A DNA stretch of 20,512 bases from NCBI GenBank assembly GCA_964427535.1, contig CAYRVF010000095.1:1-20512 (forward strand), written 5' to 3'. This DNA comes from CAYRVF01 sp964427535 (lineage in GTDB: Bacteria > Chloroflexota > Ktedonobacteria > Ktedonobacterales > JADMIN01). The notes under the pieces were generated by a model that was given only the letters and a program-made list of their open reading frames with translations, did no database searches and was not told the origin of the DNA. Positions 1-6,536 of this stretch are shown here, piece by piece. A program made the translations under genes and the position numbers. How positions within the stretch are numbered: position 1 is the first letter of the stretch; every line of letters starts with the position of its first letter.

Positions 1-245
1 CGCGCGAGGGCGGCCTGCTCGACATCGGCCTGGAGATGGGCATCGTCAAGAAGGCGGGCGCGTTCTTCTCCGTCGGCGATATCCGGCTCGGCCAGGGCCG
101 CGAGAACGCCAAGGAGTTCCTGCGCCAGAACACCGATGTCGCCGAGGCCATCGAGAACCAGATCCGCGCTGCCGCTGCCCCTGTCGCCGCCACCGACGAG
201 GCTGACGACGACGACACCGACGGTATCCCCACCGAAGAGCTCTAG
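1..245 (+). CDS. recA: RecA recombinase, C-terminal part (5' truncated by window)
   Basis: This is the last 80 or so codons of RecA, the ATP-dependent strand-exchange protein of homologous recombination and the SOS co-protease. The reading frame is open from base 3 and ends at TAG 243-245. The visible protein matches the end of the RecA core: a GLLDIGLEMGIVKKAGAF stretch, then IRLGQGRENAKEFL and an alpha-helical segment ending in ENQIRAA. After that comes a 30-residue acidic tail (DEADDDDTDG) ending in EEL. An acidic tail is typical of RecA and in known homologues tempers DNA binding. The catalytic ATPase core lies outside the window. A 10-bp stem-loop follows the stop, so recA probably ends its transcript here. 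Identification is secure from the RecA-specific GQGRENAK motif. Confidence 0.95.
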   Translation, partial: REGGLLDIGLEMGIVKKAGAFFSVGDIRLGQGRENAKEFLRQNTDVAEAIENQIRAAAAPVAATDEADDDDTDGIPTEEL

Positions 246-268
246 CAGCCCATCCAATCCGACCATTT

Positions 269-325
269 ACGAGACGCCACTTCCGCCTCTGTTCACCCAG
301 CGGGGAGCGGCGTCTCGTTTCTCTT
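269..325 (+). terminator. Probable intrinsic terminator of recA
   Basis: ACGAGACGCC (269-278) is followed by its exact complement GGCGTCTCGT (309-318), then a T-rich run TTTCTCTT. The 30-nt loop is long, so efficiency is uncertain. The position 24 nt after the recA stop supports a terminator. Confidence 0.6.
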
Positions 326-351
326 CACGACGTGCCCCTGCGTGTCGTCCT

Positions 352-376
352 GTAGGGGCGAGGCATGCCTCGCCCG
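352..376 (+). repeat. Dispersed palindromic repeat, family A, copy 1
   Basis: GTAGG precedes or overlaps the perfect 20-bp palindrome GGGCGAGGCATGCCTCGCCC (356-375). The same element recurs at 1271-1294 (one mismatch) and 6035-6058 (identical). All copies are intergenic and all carry the TA(G/C)GGG flank on the left. This copy lies between recA and the convergent membrane-protein gene. Confidence 0.8.
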
Positions 377-447
377 TGTCCTACTGGCAGGCGACCGGGG
401 AATGCGCTGCGCAAACACATGCTGTGCATCCTGCACCCCAACCGCCG

Positions 448-1155
448 CTACACAGTCCGCCCGCTCGGAAACTTCGCCGTCACCGCCAGCGCGCCACGGT
501 GCCACTGCTTCCACTGGTAGCGCTGCAACACTACCACACTTGCCGCGAAGGCGACGATACCAATAGCGGCTGCTATGCCCACTGGCAGACTGAAGAACGC
601 GCCAAGCAGCAGGCCCACGAACGCGCCCACCAGAACGCTGGTGATCACGGCGATCATGCCCGCCATCGATAGAAAGACCTGCCACCAGCCCGACCATATA
701 GCCATGTTGCCCGCGACCGACACGTTATCGTCATTCGCCGAGAGGATGAAGTATGGCCGCATCTCTGGCGCGTACTCCTGATACAGGTGGCGAATGCGAT
801 TGATCCCGAGCGCATAGACGATATCCTCCGACCCCGACTGCAACACCCGCTCGAACGTCACTAAGCCCAGGAAAACGAGCGACGGGAACAGCACCAGCGC
901 GAACACGTAAAACGCCTGCCCCAGGCTCGTCCCCGTGTGCGTGATCTGCCCTACGAAGGCCAGCGCAACCAGGCTGGTTGAGACCGTCCCCAGAAAGAGG
1001 CTCGCTCGCCCGTTGGCATCAGAAATCGTCATCGCGCGCCCGGTCTGCAGGTTGTAGTGCTCTGTCGTCATCATCGAGATGACTTGCGGCGAGAGGTCGC
1101 GCGCCGCCTGCGTCACCTGCTGCCCGCCCTGTCCATCTGCTGCCTGACTGTCCAT
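448..1155 (-). CDS. Four-helix integral membrane protein of unknown function
   Basis: I do not recognise a function. The 235-residue protein has a polar N-terminus (1-48) and then four hydrophobic segments at about 51-70, 80-101, 160-182 and 186-210. A 58-residue polar loop lies between helices 2 and 3. The segment EHYNLQTGRAMTISDANGRASLFLGTVS-like (residues 32-60, key residues E32, H33, Y34, N35, N48, G49, R50) looks like a conserved signature of a hypothetical family common in actinobacterial and Chloroflexota-type genomes; that is my recollection, not a search. The ATG at 1155 is preceded by GGAGG (1164-1168, minus strand), 8 nt away, which fixes the start. The gene is convergent with recA and divergent from the WYL regulator, so that regulator could act on it. 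No active-site motif is visible. Reality of the gene is well supported; function is open. Confidence 0.8.
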   Translation of the reverse strand: MDSQAADGQGGQQVTQAARDLSPQVISMMTTEHYNLQTGRAMTISDANGRASLFLGTVSTSLVALAFVGQITHTGTSLGQAFYVFALVLFPSLVFLGLVTFERVLQSGSEDIVYALGINRIRHLYQEYAPEMRPYFILSANDDNVSVAGNMAIWSGWWQVFLSMAGMIAVITSVLVGAFVGLLLGAFFSLPVGIAAAIGIVAFAASVVVLQRYQWKQWHRGALAVTAKFPSGRTV

Positions 1156-1270
1156 AAAAGTTGCCTCCTCAGCACGGTGCCCGGGAAGTACCCCATCGAT
1201 GTGACAGAGTTAGTTATAGGAGTACCTCGCCCCTTCCGCCACCACAGTCCCTTAGCGCCGTCCCGTCCTG

Positions 1271-1294
1271 TACGGGTGAGGCATGCCTCGCCCG
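1271..1294 (+). repeat. Dispersed palindromic repeat, family A, copy 2
   Basis: GGGTGAGGCATGCCTCGCCC (1274-1293) differs from the other two A copies by one base in the left arm. It lies 41 nt left of a family B copy, the same A-then-B order as at 6035-6198. Confidence 0.75.
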
Positions 1295-1334
1295 CCATCC
1301 TCGCATCCCTCCGCCTCTACCGCCCACCCATCGA

Positions 1335-1404
1335 CCCCTTCCCTCTAAGGGGAGGGGGTAGGGGGAGAGGTTCCGCCCGCGGAGTTGGGGGAGAGGTCCG
1401 CCCT
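1335..1404 (+). repeat. Dispersed hairpin repeat, family B, copy 1 (degenerate, doubled tail)
   Basis: CCCCTTCCCT is followed by AAGGGGAGGGGG, then a G-rich tail TAGGGGGAGAGGTTCCG. The tail motif is repeated once more at about 1384-1399 (TTGGGGGAGAGGTCCG). It matches the other B copies at 2872, 6113, 9169 and 19951. With copy A2 it fills most of the 326-nt gap 1156-1481. The rest of that gap holds the divergent 5' regions of the two flanking genes, including a TATACT hexamer (1448-1453) 33 nt before the WYL start. Confidence 0.7.
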
Positions 1405-1481
1405 CGGGGCATGGGATAAGTTCTGAGGAAAGACGTGCGGTCCGCGTTATACTGGAACCACCGCTCAAGGAGGCTTCCACC

Positions 1482-2471
1482 ATGCGCGCCGACCGGCTGC
1501 TCTCCATCCTGCTGCTGCTGCAGACGCACACGCGCATTCCCGCGCGCGAGCTTGCCCGGCGGCTGGAGGTCTCTGAGCGCACCATCCACCGCGACATGGA
1601 GGCCCTCAGCACAGCGGGCGTCCCGGTCGTCGCGGATCGTGGCTCCTCCGGCGGCTGGCGTCTGCTCGAAGCCTACCGGACGACTCTCAACGGACTGAAC
1701 GAGGCTGAGATTCAGGCGGTCTTCCTCGCGAAGCCGCTGCGCCCGCTCGCCGATCTCGGCCTACAGGACGCCGCGCGGGCCGGCCTGCTCAAGCTGCTCG
1801 CCGGGCTCCCCACCGTCGCGCGCCAGCACGCCGAAGAGGTCGCCCAGCGCATCTATGTGGATATCGGCGGCTGGCGACAGCCCGAGGAAACGCTGCCCTG
1901 CCTGCCGCTGCTGCAGAAGGCCGTGTGGTCCGATCGCGCACTACGCCTCGCATACGGCCGCGCTGATGGCGCGAGCGTCGAGCGTGTGGTCGAGCCGCTC
2001 GGCCTCGTCGCCAAGGGCAGCGTGTGGTATCTGGTCGCGCGCGTCGAGGGCGGCTATCGCACCTATCGCGTCTCGCGCATCACCGACGCCAAGCTGACCG
2101 GCGAGAGCTTCACCCGCCCCGCCGACTTCGATCTCGCGGGCTACTGGGAACGCTCGCAGGCGGAGTTCAAGGCCAACCTGCCGCGCTACCCCGCCACCGT
2201 GCGCATCGAGCCCGCGCTGCTCGCCGGCCTGCGCGAGGCCAGCCGCTTCGCCCGCATCGAGCGCGTCGGCCCAGTCGAAGACGACGGCTGGCAGACGCTC
2301 GACATGCTCTTCGAGGAACAGCAAAGCGCCGTCGAGTACATCCTCGGCTACGGTCCACGCATCGAGGTCGTCGAGCCAGAGGCGCTGCGCGAGCAGGTTG
2401 TGCGCCAGGCAGAGGCGCTGCTCGCCCACTACGCCCAGCACGATACGTCCTCCACCGTTGCGCGGAGCTAA
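1482..2471 (+). CDS. HTH-WYL domain transcriptional regulator (YafY/PafC-like)
   Basis: A 329-residue DNA-binding regulator. Residues 1-60 form a DeoR/HTH_11-like winged helix-turn-helix (ARELARRLEVSERTIHRDME, wing around RGSSGGWRL). A WYL domain follows at about 140-215 and contains the literal W182-Y183-L184 triad and YRTYRVSRI (192-200). A C-terminal WCX-like domain extends to about 320. WYL domains are known ligand-sensing modules, proposed to bind nucleic acid or small negatively charged ligands, in regulators of DNA-damage, phage-defence and stress genes. Length and domain order fit the single-copy regulators of this family. The ATG has an excellent ribosome site AAGGAGG (1467-1473) 8 nt upstream, and a TATACT -10-like hexamer lies at 1448-1453. 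Its target cannot be read from sequence; the divergent membrane protein or itself are the obvious candidates. No defence genes are nearby. Confidence 0.9.
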   Translation: MRADRLLSILLLLQTHTRIPARELARRLEVSERTIHRDMEALSTAGVPVVADRGSSGGWRLLEAYRTTLNGLNEAEIQAVFLAKPLRPLADLGLQDAARAGLLKLLAGLPTVARQHAEEVAQRIYVDIGGWRQPEETLPCLPLLQKAVWSDRALRLAYGRADGASVERVVEPLGLVAKGSVWYLVARVEGGYRTYRVSRITDAKLTGESFTRPADFDLAGYWERSQAEFKANLPRYPATVRIEPALLAGLREASRFARIERVGPVEDDGWQTLDMLFEEQQSAVEYILGYGPRIEVVEPEALREQVVRQAEALLAHYAQHDTSSTVARS

Positions 2472-2506
2472 CGCGGACCCTCCACAGCTCTCGCAATTCC
2501 CTTCAC

Positions 2507-2535
2507 TTGTTTCAGCTAAGCCTTTCGGGTACACT
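2507..2535 (+). promoter_or_regulatory. Sigma-70-type promoter for the 59-aa membrane protein
   Basis: TTGTTT (2507-2512) and TACACT (2530-2535) are separated by 17 nt. The -10 ends 43 nt before the ATG at 2579. Spacing is ideal and the hexamers are moderate. It lies after the WYL stop codon, so the small gene is likely transcribed on its own. Confidence 0.5.
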
Positions 2536-2578
2536 GAAAGTGCGTCCACATCCTCGTGGACCCGAGAGGGGGTGTGCC

Positions 2579-2758
2579 ATGTACCTTGGCGGCATTCTCT
2601 GGATTCTGGTCGTCGTCGCTGGCTGGGCATTCCTGTTTGGGTTGATGTTCTACTTCGTCAGCACCATCTCGCACGGGCGCGACGTCGAAGAAACGGTCTG
2701 CCCGCTCCCTGAGGAAACACCTGCCCCCACGACGCAGGAGGCGCAGGTCGCGTTCTGA
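2579..2758 (+). CDS. Small single-span membrane protein (59 aa), unknown function
   Basis: A 59-residue protein that I do not recognise. Residues 3-30 are strongly hydrophobic and aromatic (LGGILWILVVVAGWAFLFG and on) and form one transmembrane helix. They are followed by a short polar tail rich in Glu, Pro and Thr with a single Cys at position 41. The ATG (2579-2581) is preceded by a purine-rich GAGAGGGGG (2564-2572), and a promoter with 17-nt spacing lies just upstream, which is why I choose this start rather than one further upstream in the same frame inside the WYL gene. The size resembles small accessory subunits of membrane complexes, but nothing ties it to one. It lies between the WYL gene and the tail of the copper operon, which runs towards it. 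Confidence 0.6.
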   Translation: MYLGGILWILVVVAGWAFLFGLMFYFVSTISHGRDVEETVCPLPEETPAPTTQEAQVAF

Positions 2759-2871
2759 CGGGGCCTCCATTGTTTGGCGCGGCGGCATGCTCCCGCACGG
2801 CACCCTCCGCGCCAACCACGCCTCTCTTCGCCCTGACACCTTCTCCACTCAGCGCAAACGCCACAAAAGCG

Positions 2872-2911
2872 CCCCCTTCCCTCGAGGGAAGGGGGTTGGG
2901 GGTGAGGTCAG
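2872..2911 (+). repeat. Dispersed hairpin repeat, family B, copy 2; possible copZ terminator
   Basis: A perfect 24-bp palindrome (2872-2895) built from CCCCCTTCCCTC and its exact reverse complement, followed by TTGGGGGTGAGGTCAG. Read on the minus strand it lies directly after the copZ stop and is followed by cgcTTTTg. It could therefore form a strong hairpin terminator for the copper operon. Confidence 0.75.
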
Positions 2912-2912
2912 C

Positions 2913-3131
2913 CTACTTCACGACAGTGTAGCCGTTGTCGTCGAGCACCGCCTCAACCGTCTCCATCGAGACCTGCGACGGATCGTAGCGCAGCCGCACC
3001 GTCTTGCTGGGGATATCTGTCGCCACCGACTCGACCCCCGTCAGCCCGCCGAGCGCGCCGTTGATCGTCTTGACGCAGTGCTCGCAGCTAATATCGGGCA
3101 CCGAAAGCGTTGTCTCCTGTGTCGTCGCCAT
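2913..3131 (-). CDS. copZ: Copper chaperone, HMA domain (CopZ-like)
   Basis: A 72-residue cytosolic metallochaperone made of one heavy-metal-associated (HMA) ferredoxin-like domain. The Cu(I)-binding CxxC is at C16-E17-H18-C19 in the loop after strand 1 (VPDISCEHCVKTI). Most family members have MxCxxC; here the residue two before the first Cys is Ile, not Met. The domain fills the whole protein and ends in the usual GYTVVK strand. In the family it hands Cu(I) to the N-terminal domain or the entry site of CopA. CTCC (3141-3144), GGAG on the coding strand, gives a ribosome site 9 nt before the ATG. It is the last gene of csoR-copA-copZ, 70 nt after copA, with no promoter evident in that gap. 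Confidence 0.92.
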   Translation of the reverse strand: MATTQETTLSVPDISCEHCVKTINGALGGLTGVESVATDIPSKTVRLRYDPSQVSMETVEAVLDDNGYTVVK

Positions 3132-3201
3132 TGCTCAAGGCTCCTCGTTCTCAGACTCAGATGTTTTCAGTGGAGAGTCACCCGACTCCTCCACAACGAT
3201 A

Positions 3202-5619
3202 CTATTGCGCGCGCACTGGCTCGCCCCGCCATCCAAACCGGCGCAGCGCGAGCGAGTTCGAGACCACCGTCACCGACGAGAGCGCCATCGCCGCCGCCGC
3301 GAAGATCGGCGCGTTCTGCTGTAGGAACGGGATCGCCGGACTGGCAATCGCCAGCGGAATTAGCACGATGTTGTAGGCGAACGCCCAAAACAGATTCTGC
3401 CGAATCTTCCGCATCGTCGCTCGCGAGAGTGCGATCGCCGTGCTGATGCCGCTCAGGTTGCCCTTCACCAGCGTGACGTCCGCCGCCTCCATCGCGATAT
3501 CCGTGCCCGTGCCCATCGCGATGCCGATGTCGGCTTGTGCCAGCGCTGGCGCGTCGTTGATGCCGTCTCCGGCGAACGCCACGACCGGCACCCGCCCGTC
3601 GCTCGTCCGCTGTTGCAGCGCGTAGACCTGCTCGGCCTTCTCGCCTGGCAGCACTTCCGCCAGCACGCGCTCCGCCGGAATGCCCACCTGCGCCGCGACG
3701 TACTCCGCCGTTCGCCGGTTATCGCCGGTGAGCATCCACACGTCCACGCCCTCGCTCCGCAGTTGCGCGAGCGCCTCTGCCGAGCCTGGCTTCACCGAGT
3801 CGGCCACCGCGAGCGCAGCCTCAGCCACACCATCCACCGCGACGAGCATCGCCGTCTTCCCGGCGCCCCGCAGCGCCTCGGCGTCCGCGTCGAGTGTCGC
3901 CAGTCCGGCCGCGCCGACGCCCTCGGCCGCCAGCAGCGCGCGTGTGCCCAGCAGCACATCGCGCCCCGCTACCCGCGCCCGCACGCCGCCACCTGGCACC
4001 GCCTCGAACCGCTCTACCTGCCCAACAGGCACGATGCCTCGCTCGCGGATGCCCGCGACGATCGCCCGCGCGAGTGGATGCTCCGACGCGCTCTCGGTCG
4101 CCGCGCTGAGCGCCAGCAGGTCATCTTCGCTCAGCGTCGCGCCGCGCGCCAGCACCACGTCCGTTAGCTCCGGCGTGCCACGCGTGATGGTGCCCGTCTT
4201 GTCGAGCACGACCGCGCGTACAGTCTCCAGACGCTCCAGGCTCTCGCCGTTCTTCAGCAGCACGCCGCGCTCGGCTCCCTGCCCCGTGCCGACCATGATG
4301 GCCGTCGGCGTCGCGAGCCCCAGCGCGCACGGACACGCCACCACCAGCACCGCGATGGCCGCGACGAGCGCCCCCACCCACGGGCTCGTCGCCGTGCCCA
4401 TCTCCGCCACCGTCAGCCGCACGCCGAAGACGTACCCCGCGATCGTCCAGCCGACGAACGTCAGCGCGGAGAGCACCAGCACTGTCGGGACGAACACGCC
4501 CGCGACCGTATCCGCGAGCCGCTGTATCGGCGCCTTCGATCCTTGCGCCTGCTCCACCATGCGGATGATGCTCGCCAGCAGCGTCTCGCCGCCCACCTTC
4601 GTGGCCTGCATCCGCAACATACCCGTCGTATTGATCGTCGCGCCGATCACCGCGTCGCCCGCGCGCTTCTCCACCGGCAGGCTCTCGCCCGTCAGCATCG
4701 ACTCATCCACGGCGGATGCGCCGGCCAGCACAGCGCCGTCGGTCGGCACTTTCTCGCCCGGCCGCACCACCAGCTCGTCGCCAACGCGCACCTGCTCCAG
4801 CGGGATATCGCGCTCGACGCCCGCGCGCACTACATGCGCCGTGTTCGCGCGCAGCCCCGCCAACCGCCGGATCGCCTCGCTCGTCTGCCCCTTGGCGCGT
4901 GCCTCCAAATACTTGCCCAGGTAGATGAGCGTCACGATCAGCGTGGTCGTGTCGTAGAACGTCGCGCCCCCGACGACGCTCGGAAAGAACGTGGCGACGA
5001 CACTCATGGCGAACGCTGCCGTCGAGCCGAGGCTGACCAGCACGTCCATGTTCGCGCCGAAGTGTCGCGCCACCCGGATCGCCGTCCGGTGGAAGTCCCA
5101 GCCGACATATGCCCAGACCGGCAGCGTCAGCGCGAGCAGCAGCAGATTCTCACCGGGGAAGGCACCCATGAAGAACATCGAGAGCACGACCACCGGCAGC
5201 GAGAGCGCGATGCCCAGGATGAGCGTGTTGCGCCGACGCACCAGCTCGCGTGCGCGCCGTTCGGCCTGCGTGTCCGTTACGGGCATCGTCTCGGCGGGCG
5301 TGTCGTCAGCCGCCACAACCAGCGCTGGCGGCACGACCTCCGCCGCCCCGTAGCCTGCCTTTTCGACCGCGCCTAGCAGTGCGGCCAGCTCGACGCTCGC
5401 CGGATCGAACGCGACGGTCGCGCGCTCGGTCGCCAGATTCACGCTCGCCTCGCTCACACCCGGCGTCCGGCTGAGGGCACGCTCGACCCGCCGCACGCAC
5501 GAGGCGCACGTCATGCCGCTGATCGCCAGCGTCACCGATGACTCCGCCACGGGAGCGAACCCGCGCCCCGCCTCCGGATCAGTCGTCGGAGCCGGTGCGC
5601 GATCTTCTACTTCCGCCAT
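3202..5619 (-). CDS. copA: Cu(I)-exporting P1B-1-type ATPase (CopA)
   Basis: An 805-residue inner-membrane copper pump that expels cytosolic Cu(I) using ATP. Features in order: one HMA domain with GMTCASC (Cys38, Cys41); membrane helices from about residue 132; the actuator TGES (310-313); the metal-binding CPC in helix 6 (429-431); the phosphorylation site DKTGT (D473); the nucleotide-domain HP (514-515); the hinge GDGINDAPA (684-692). Helix 7 has the YN pair (749-750) and helix 8 has M778 with S781-S782, so the full Cu(I) ligand set CPC/YN/MxxSS of subgroup P1B-1 is present. That excludes zinc or cobalt pumps. Length is normal for a one-HMA CopA. GGAGG (5629-5633, minus strand) lies 9 nt before the ATG at 5619. 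It follows csoR by 43 nt and is expected to be co-transcribed and copper-induced. Confidence 0.97.
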   Translation of the reverse strand: MAEVEDRAPAPTTDPEAGRGFAPVAESSVTLAISGMTCASCVRRVERALSRTPGVSEASVNLATERATVAFDPASVELAALLGAVEKAGYGAAEVVPPALVVAADDTPAETMPVTDTQAERRARELVRRRNTLILGIALSLPVVVLSMFFMGAFPGENLLLLALTLPVWAYVGWDFHRTAIRVARHFGANMDVLVSLGSTAAFAMSVVATFFPSVVGGATFYDTTTLIVTLIYLGKYLEARAKGQTSEAIRRLAGLRANTAHVVRAGVERDIPLEQVRVGDELVVRPGEKVPTDGAVLAGASAVDESMLTGESLPVEKRAGDAVIGATINTTGMLRMQATKVGGETLLASIIRMVEQAQGSKAPIQRLADTVAGVFVPTVLVLSALTFVGWTIAGYVFGVRLTVAEMGTATSPWVGALVAAIAVLVVACPCALGLATPTAIMVGTGQGAERGVLLKNGESLERLETVRAVVLDKTGTITRGTPELTDVVLARGATLSEDDLLALSAATESASEHPLARAIVAGIRERGIVPVGQVERFEAVPGGGVRARVAGRDVLLGTRALLAAEGVGAAGLATLDADAEALRGAGKTAMLVAVDGVAEAALAVADSVKPGSAEALAQLRSEGVDVWMLTGDNRRTAEYVAAQVGIPAERVLAEVLPGEKAEQVYALQQRTSDGRVPVVAFAGDGINDAPALAQADIGIAMGTGTDIAMEAADVTLVKGNLSGISTAIALSRATMRKIRQNLFWAFAYNIVLIPLAIASPAIPFLQQNAPIFAAAAMALSSVTVVSNSLALRRFGWRGEPVRAQ

Positions 5620-5662
5620 GTGCCCACACCTCCGCCATTCGAGCGCTCGTCAGGCGTATCTA

Positions 5663-5929
5663 TTAGCGGTTGCCCGCCAGGTTATAGAGTTGCACCAGCT
5701 CCTCGATGATCTCGTCGCCCTTGCCCGTCTTGATGCCTTCAGGCACGCATCCGTGCAGGTGATTTTCGAGGATCAGCCCTTCCAGCTTCTCAATCGCCTT
5801 CCGCACGGCGTACGTCTGCCGCAGAATATCCACGCAATACTCGTCGGCCTCGACCATCTTGCGAATGCCGCCGAGGTGTCCCTCGATATAGTTCAGGCGC
5901 TTGAGCACGTCTTGCTTTTCCGCTCGCAT
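5663..5929 (-). CDS. csoR: Copper-sensing repressor CsoR
   Basis: An 88-residue all-helical DUF156-family repressor. The Cu(I)-binding triad Cys-His-Cys is complete: C32, H57 and C61 have exactly the C-x24-H-x3-C spacing of the Mycobacterium tuberculosis protein (C36, H61, C65). The second-shell Tyr (Y31) and Glu (E77) are also in register. This argues for copper rather than the nickel (RcnR), sulfur (CstR) or formaldehyde (FrmR) branches. Copper binding is known to release CsoR from DNA. The ATG at 5929 has an AAGGAGGG-like ribosome site 6-8 nt upstream on the minus strand. It is the first gene of csoR-copA-copZ. Its promoter carries a matching operator, so it should repress itself and the operon. 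Confidence 0.95.
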   Translation of the reverse strand: MRAEKQDVLKRLNYIEGHLGGIRKMVEADEYCVDILRQTYAVRKAIEKLEGLILENHLHGCVPEGIKTGKGDEIIEELVQLYNLAGNR

Positions 5930-5948
5930 GCCGTCCCTCCTTCAATCC

Positions 5949-5996
5949 CATACCCCCCGGGAGGGGGTCTATAGATACCCTACCACATCGTGACAA
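5949..5996 (-). promoter_or_regulatory. csoR-copA-copZ promoter overlapped by CsoR-type operator
   Basis: On the minus strand TTGTCA (5991-5996) and TATAGA (5968-5973) are spaced by exactly 17 nt, a near-consensus sigma-70 promoter. Directly overlapping and following the -10 is the GC-rich inverted repeat TACCCCC-CGGGA-GGGGGT (5951-5968), flanked by AT-rich bases. This is the usual form of CsoR operators (TACCCCnn...GGGGTA). Bound CsoR would cover the -10 and the transcription start. The leader to the csoR ATG is only about 30 nt. Confidence 0.8.
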
Positions 5997-6034
5997 GCAC
6001 AGCGGTCCTGCCCGACACCGCGTCTCTCGTCTCG

Positions 6035-6058
6035 TAGGGGCGAGGCATGCCTCGCCCG
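6035..6058 (+). repeat. Dispersed palindromic repeat, family A, copy 3
   Basis: GGGCGAGGCATGCCTCGCCC at 6038-6057 is identical to copy 1. It lies 55 nt left of a family B copy, in the gap between the divergent csoR and XRE genes. Confidence 0.8.
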
Positions 6059-6112
6059 CACCATCTCCGCAAGAGCAATGGTCGCCCGCAGGCTTATTCC
6101 TCCGACTCGCGG

Positions 6113-6198
6113 CCCCTTCCCTTCAAGGGAAGGGGGCAGGGGGTTAGGTTCTGGGGGTTGCCTGGAGAGGTTCTGCCATCGGGTAGGGGGTGAGGTCC
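6113..6198 (+). repeat. Dispersed hairpin repeat, family B, copy 3 with extended G-rich tail
   Basis: CCCCTTCCCTT and its exact complement flank a single C (6113-6135). The tail CAGGGGGTTAGGTTCTG follows. The tail motif then recurs in degenerate form (GGAGAGGTTCTGCC around 6164-6177 and GTAGGGGGTGAGGTCCG around 6183-6199), as in copy 1. It ends exactly where the palindrome upstream of the XRE promoter begins. Confidence 0.75.
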
Positions 6199-6243
6199 GT
6201 ATCAGAAATCTGATACCCACATCGCGCCTTCGCATGCTACAAT
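6199..6243 (+). promoter_or_regulatory. Palindromic operator plus extended -10 promoter
   Basis: GTATCAGAAATCTGATAC (6199-6216) has 8-bp perfect arms around a central AA. It is followed 22 nt later by TGCTACAAT: an extended -10 with TG at 6235-6236 and TACAAT at 6238-6243. No good -35 hexamer is present, as is usual for extended -10 promoters. The palindrome lies where an activator or repressor would sit. The next gene downstream is the XRE regulator, so self-control is a natural guess. Confidence 0.55.
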
Positions 6244-6536
6244 AGCGAACGTGTGGCGCGTGCTTCGACGAGTGTGTCTCAGCCGCGCCCTAGATACGTC
6301 TGTATTCCTCGCTCTGCTTTGAGCTCCGAGGAGAGTGCCTCAAATGTTGACCTTTCTGGAAGTTCCGACAGGAATAGCGGCCTGACGCGGACGATTAACG
6401 TCCGCGCAACGGTCGAAGCTGGCCCGCGTTCCACGGGCTCCGCCTTCGCATTCGGAGCAATCGCTCTATGCCGAAGGTGGAAGCGACATGGAACTGGGAC
6501 GTTTCCTCGTGCGGTTCCTTTCCAGGAGGTCCCCTC
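6244..6536 (+). other. Long structured 5' leader of the XRE gene (about 290 nt)
   Basis: No convincing coding region is present. Several hairpins can be drawn. TTTGAG/CTCAAA pair at 6318-6323 and 6339-6344. A strong stem CGCGGACG/CGTCCGCG lies at 6386-6406 with loop ATTAA. GCCCG/CGGGC pair at 6422-6438. GCTCCG/CGGAGC at 6437-6458 shares bases with the previous stem, so the two exclude each other. Just before the start codon TCCT (6516-6519) can pair with AGGA of the ribosome site (6524-6527), while part of TTCC there can pair with GGAAC (6490-6494). It resembles a cis-regulatory leader but matches no riboswitch class that I can recognise. Confidence 0.4.

Noticed and set aside
3680..4924. A 414-codon plus-strand frame.
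   Set aside because: It lies entirely antisense to copA, is Ser/Ala/Thr/Arg-rich and has no motif. It is a GC-rich shadow.
352..6058. The A repeats as a CRISPR array.
   Set aside because: Only three copies, kilobases apart with genes between, no uniform spacers and no cas genes.
6399..6432. A CGCAACGGT segment reminiscent of the cobalamin riboswitch core.
   Set aside because: The other conserved blocks of that riboswitch (the GGGAA...GGTG part and the late GA-rich/GCC part) are not in the right places.
6467..6518. A T-box-like antiterminator (AAGGTGGAAGCGAC resembling the AGGGTGGNACCGCG box).
   Set aside because: Two or more mismatches in the core, no matching terminator or specifier stem, and the downstream gene is a regulator, not an aminoacyl-tRNA synthetase or amino-acid gene.
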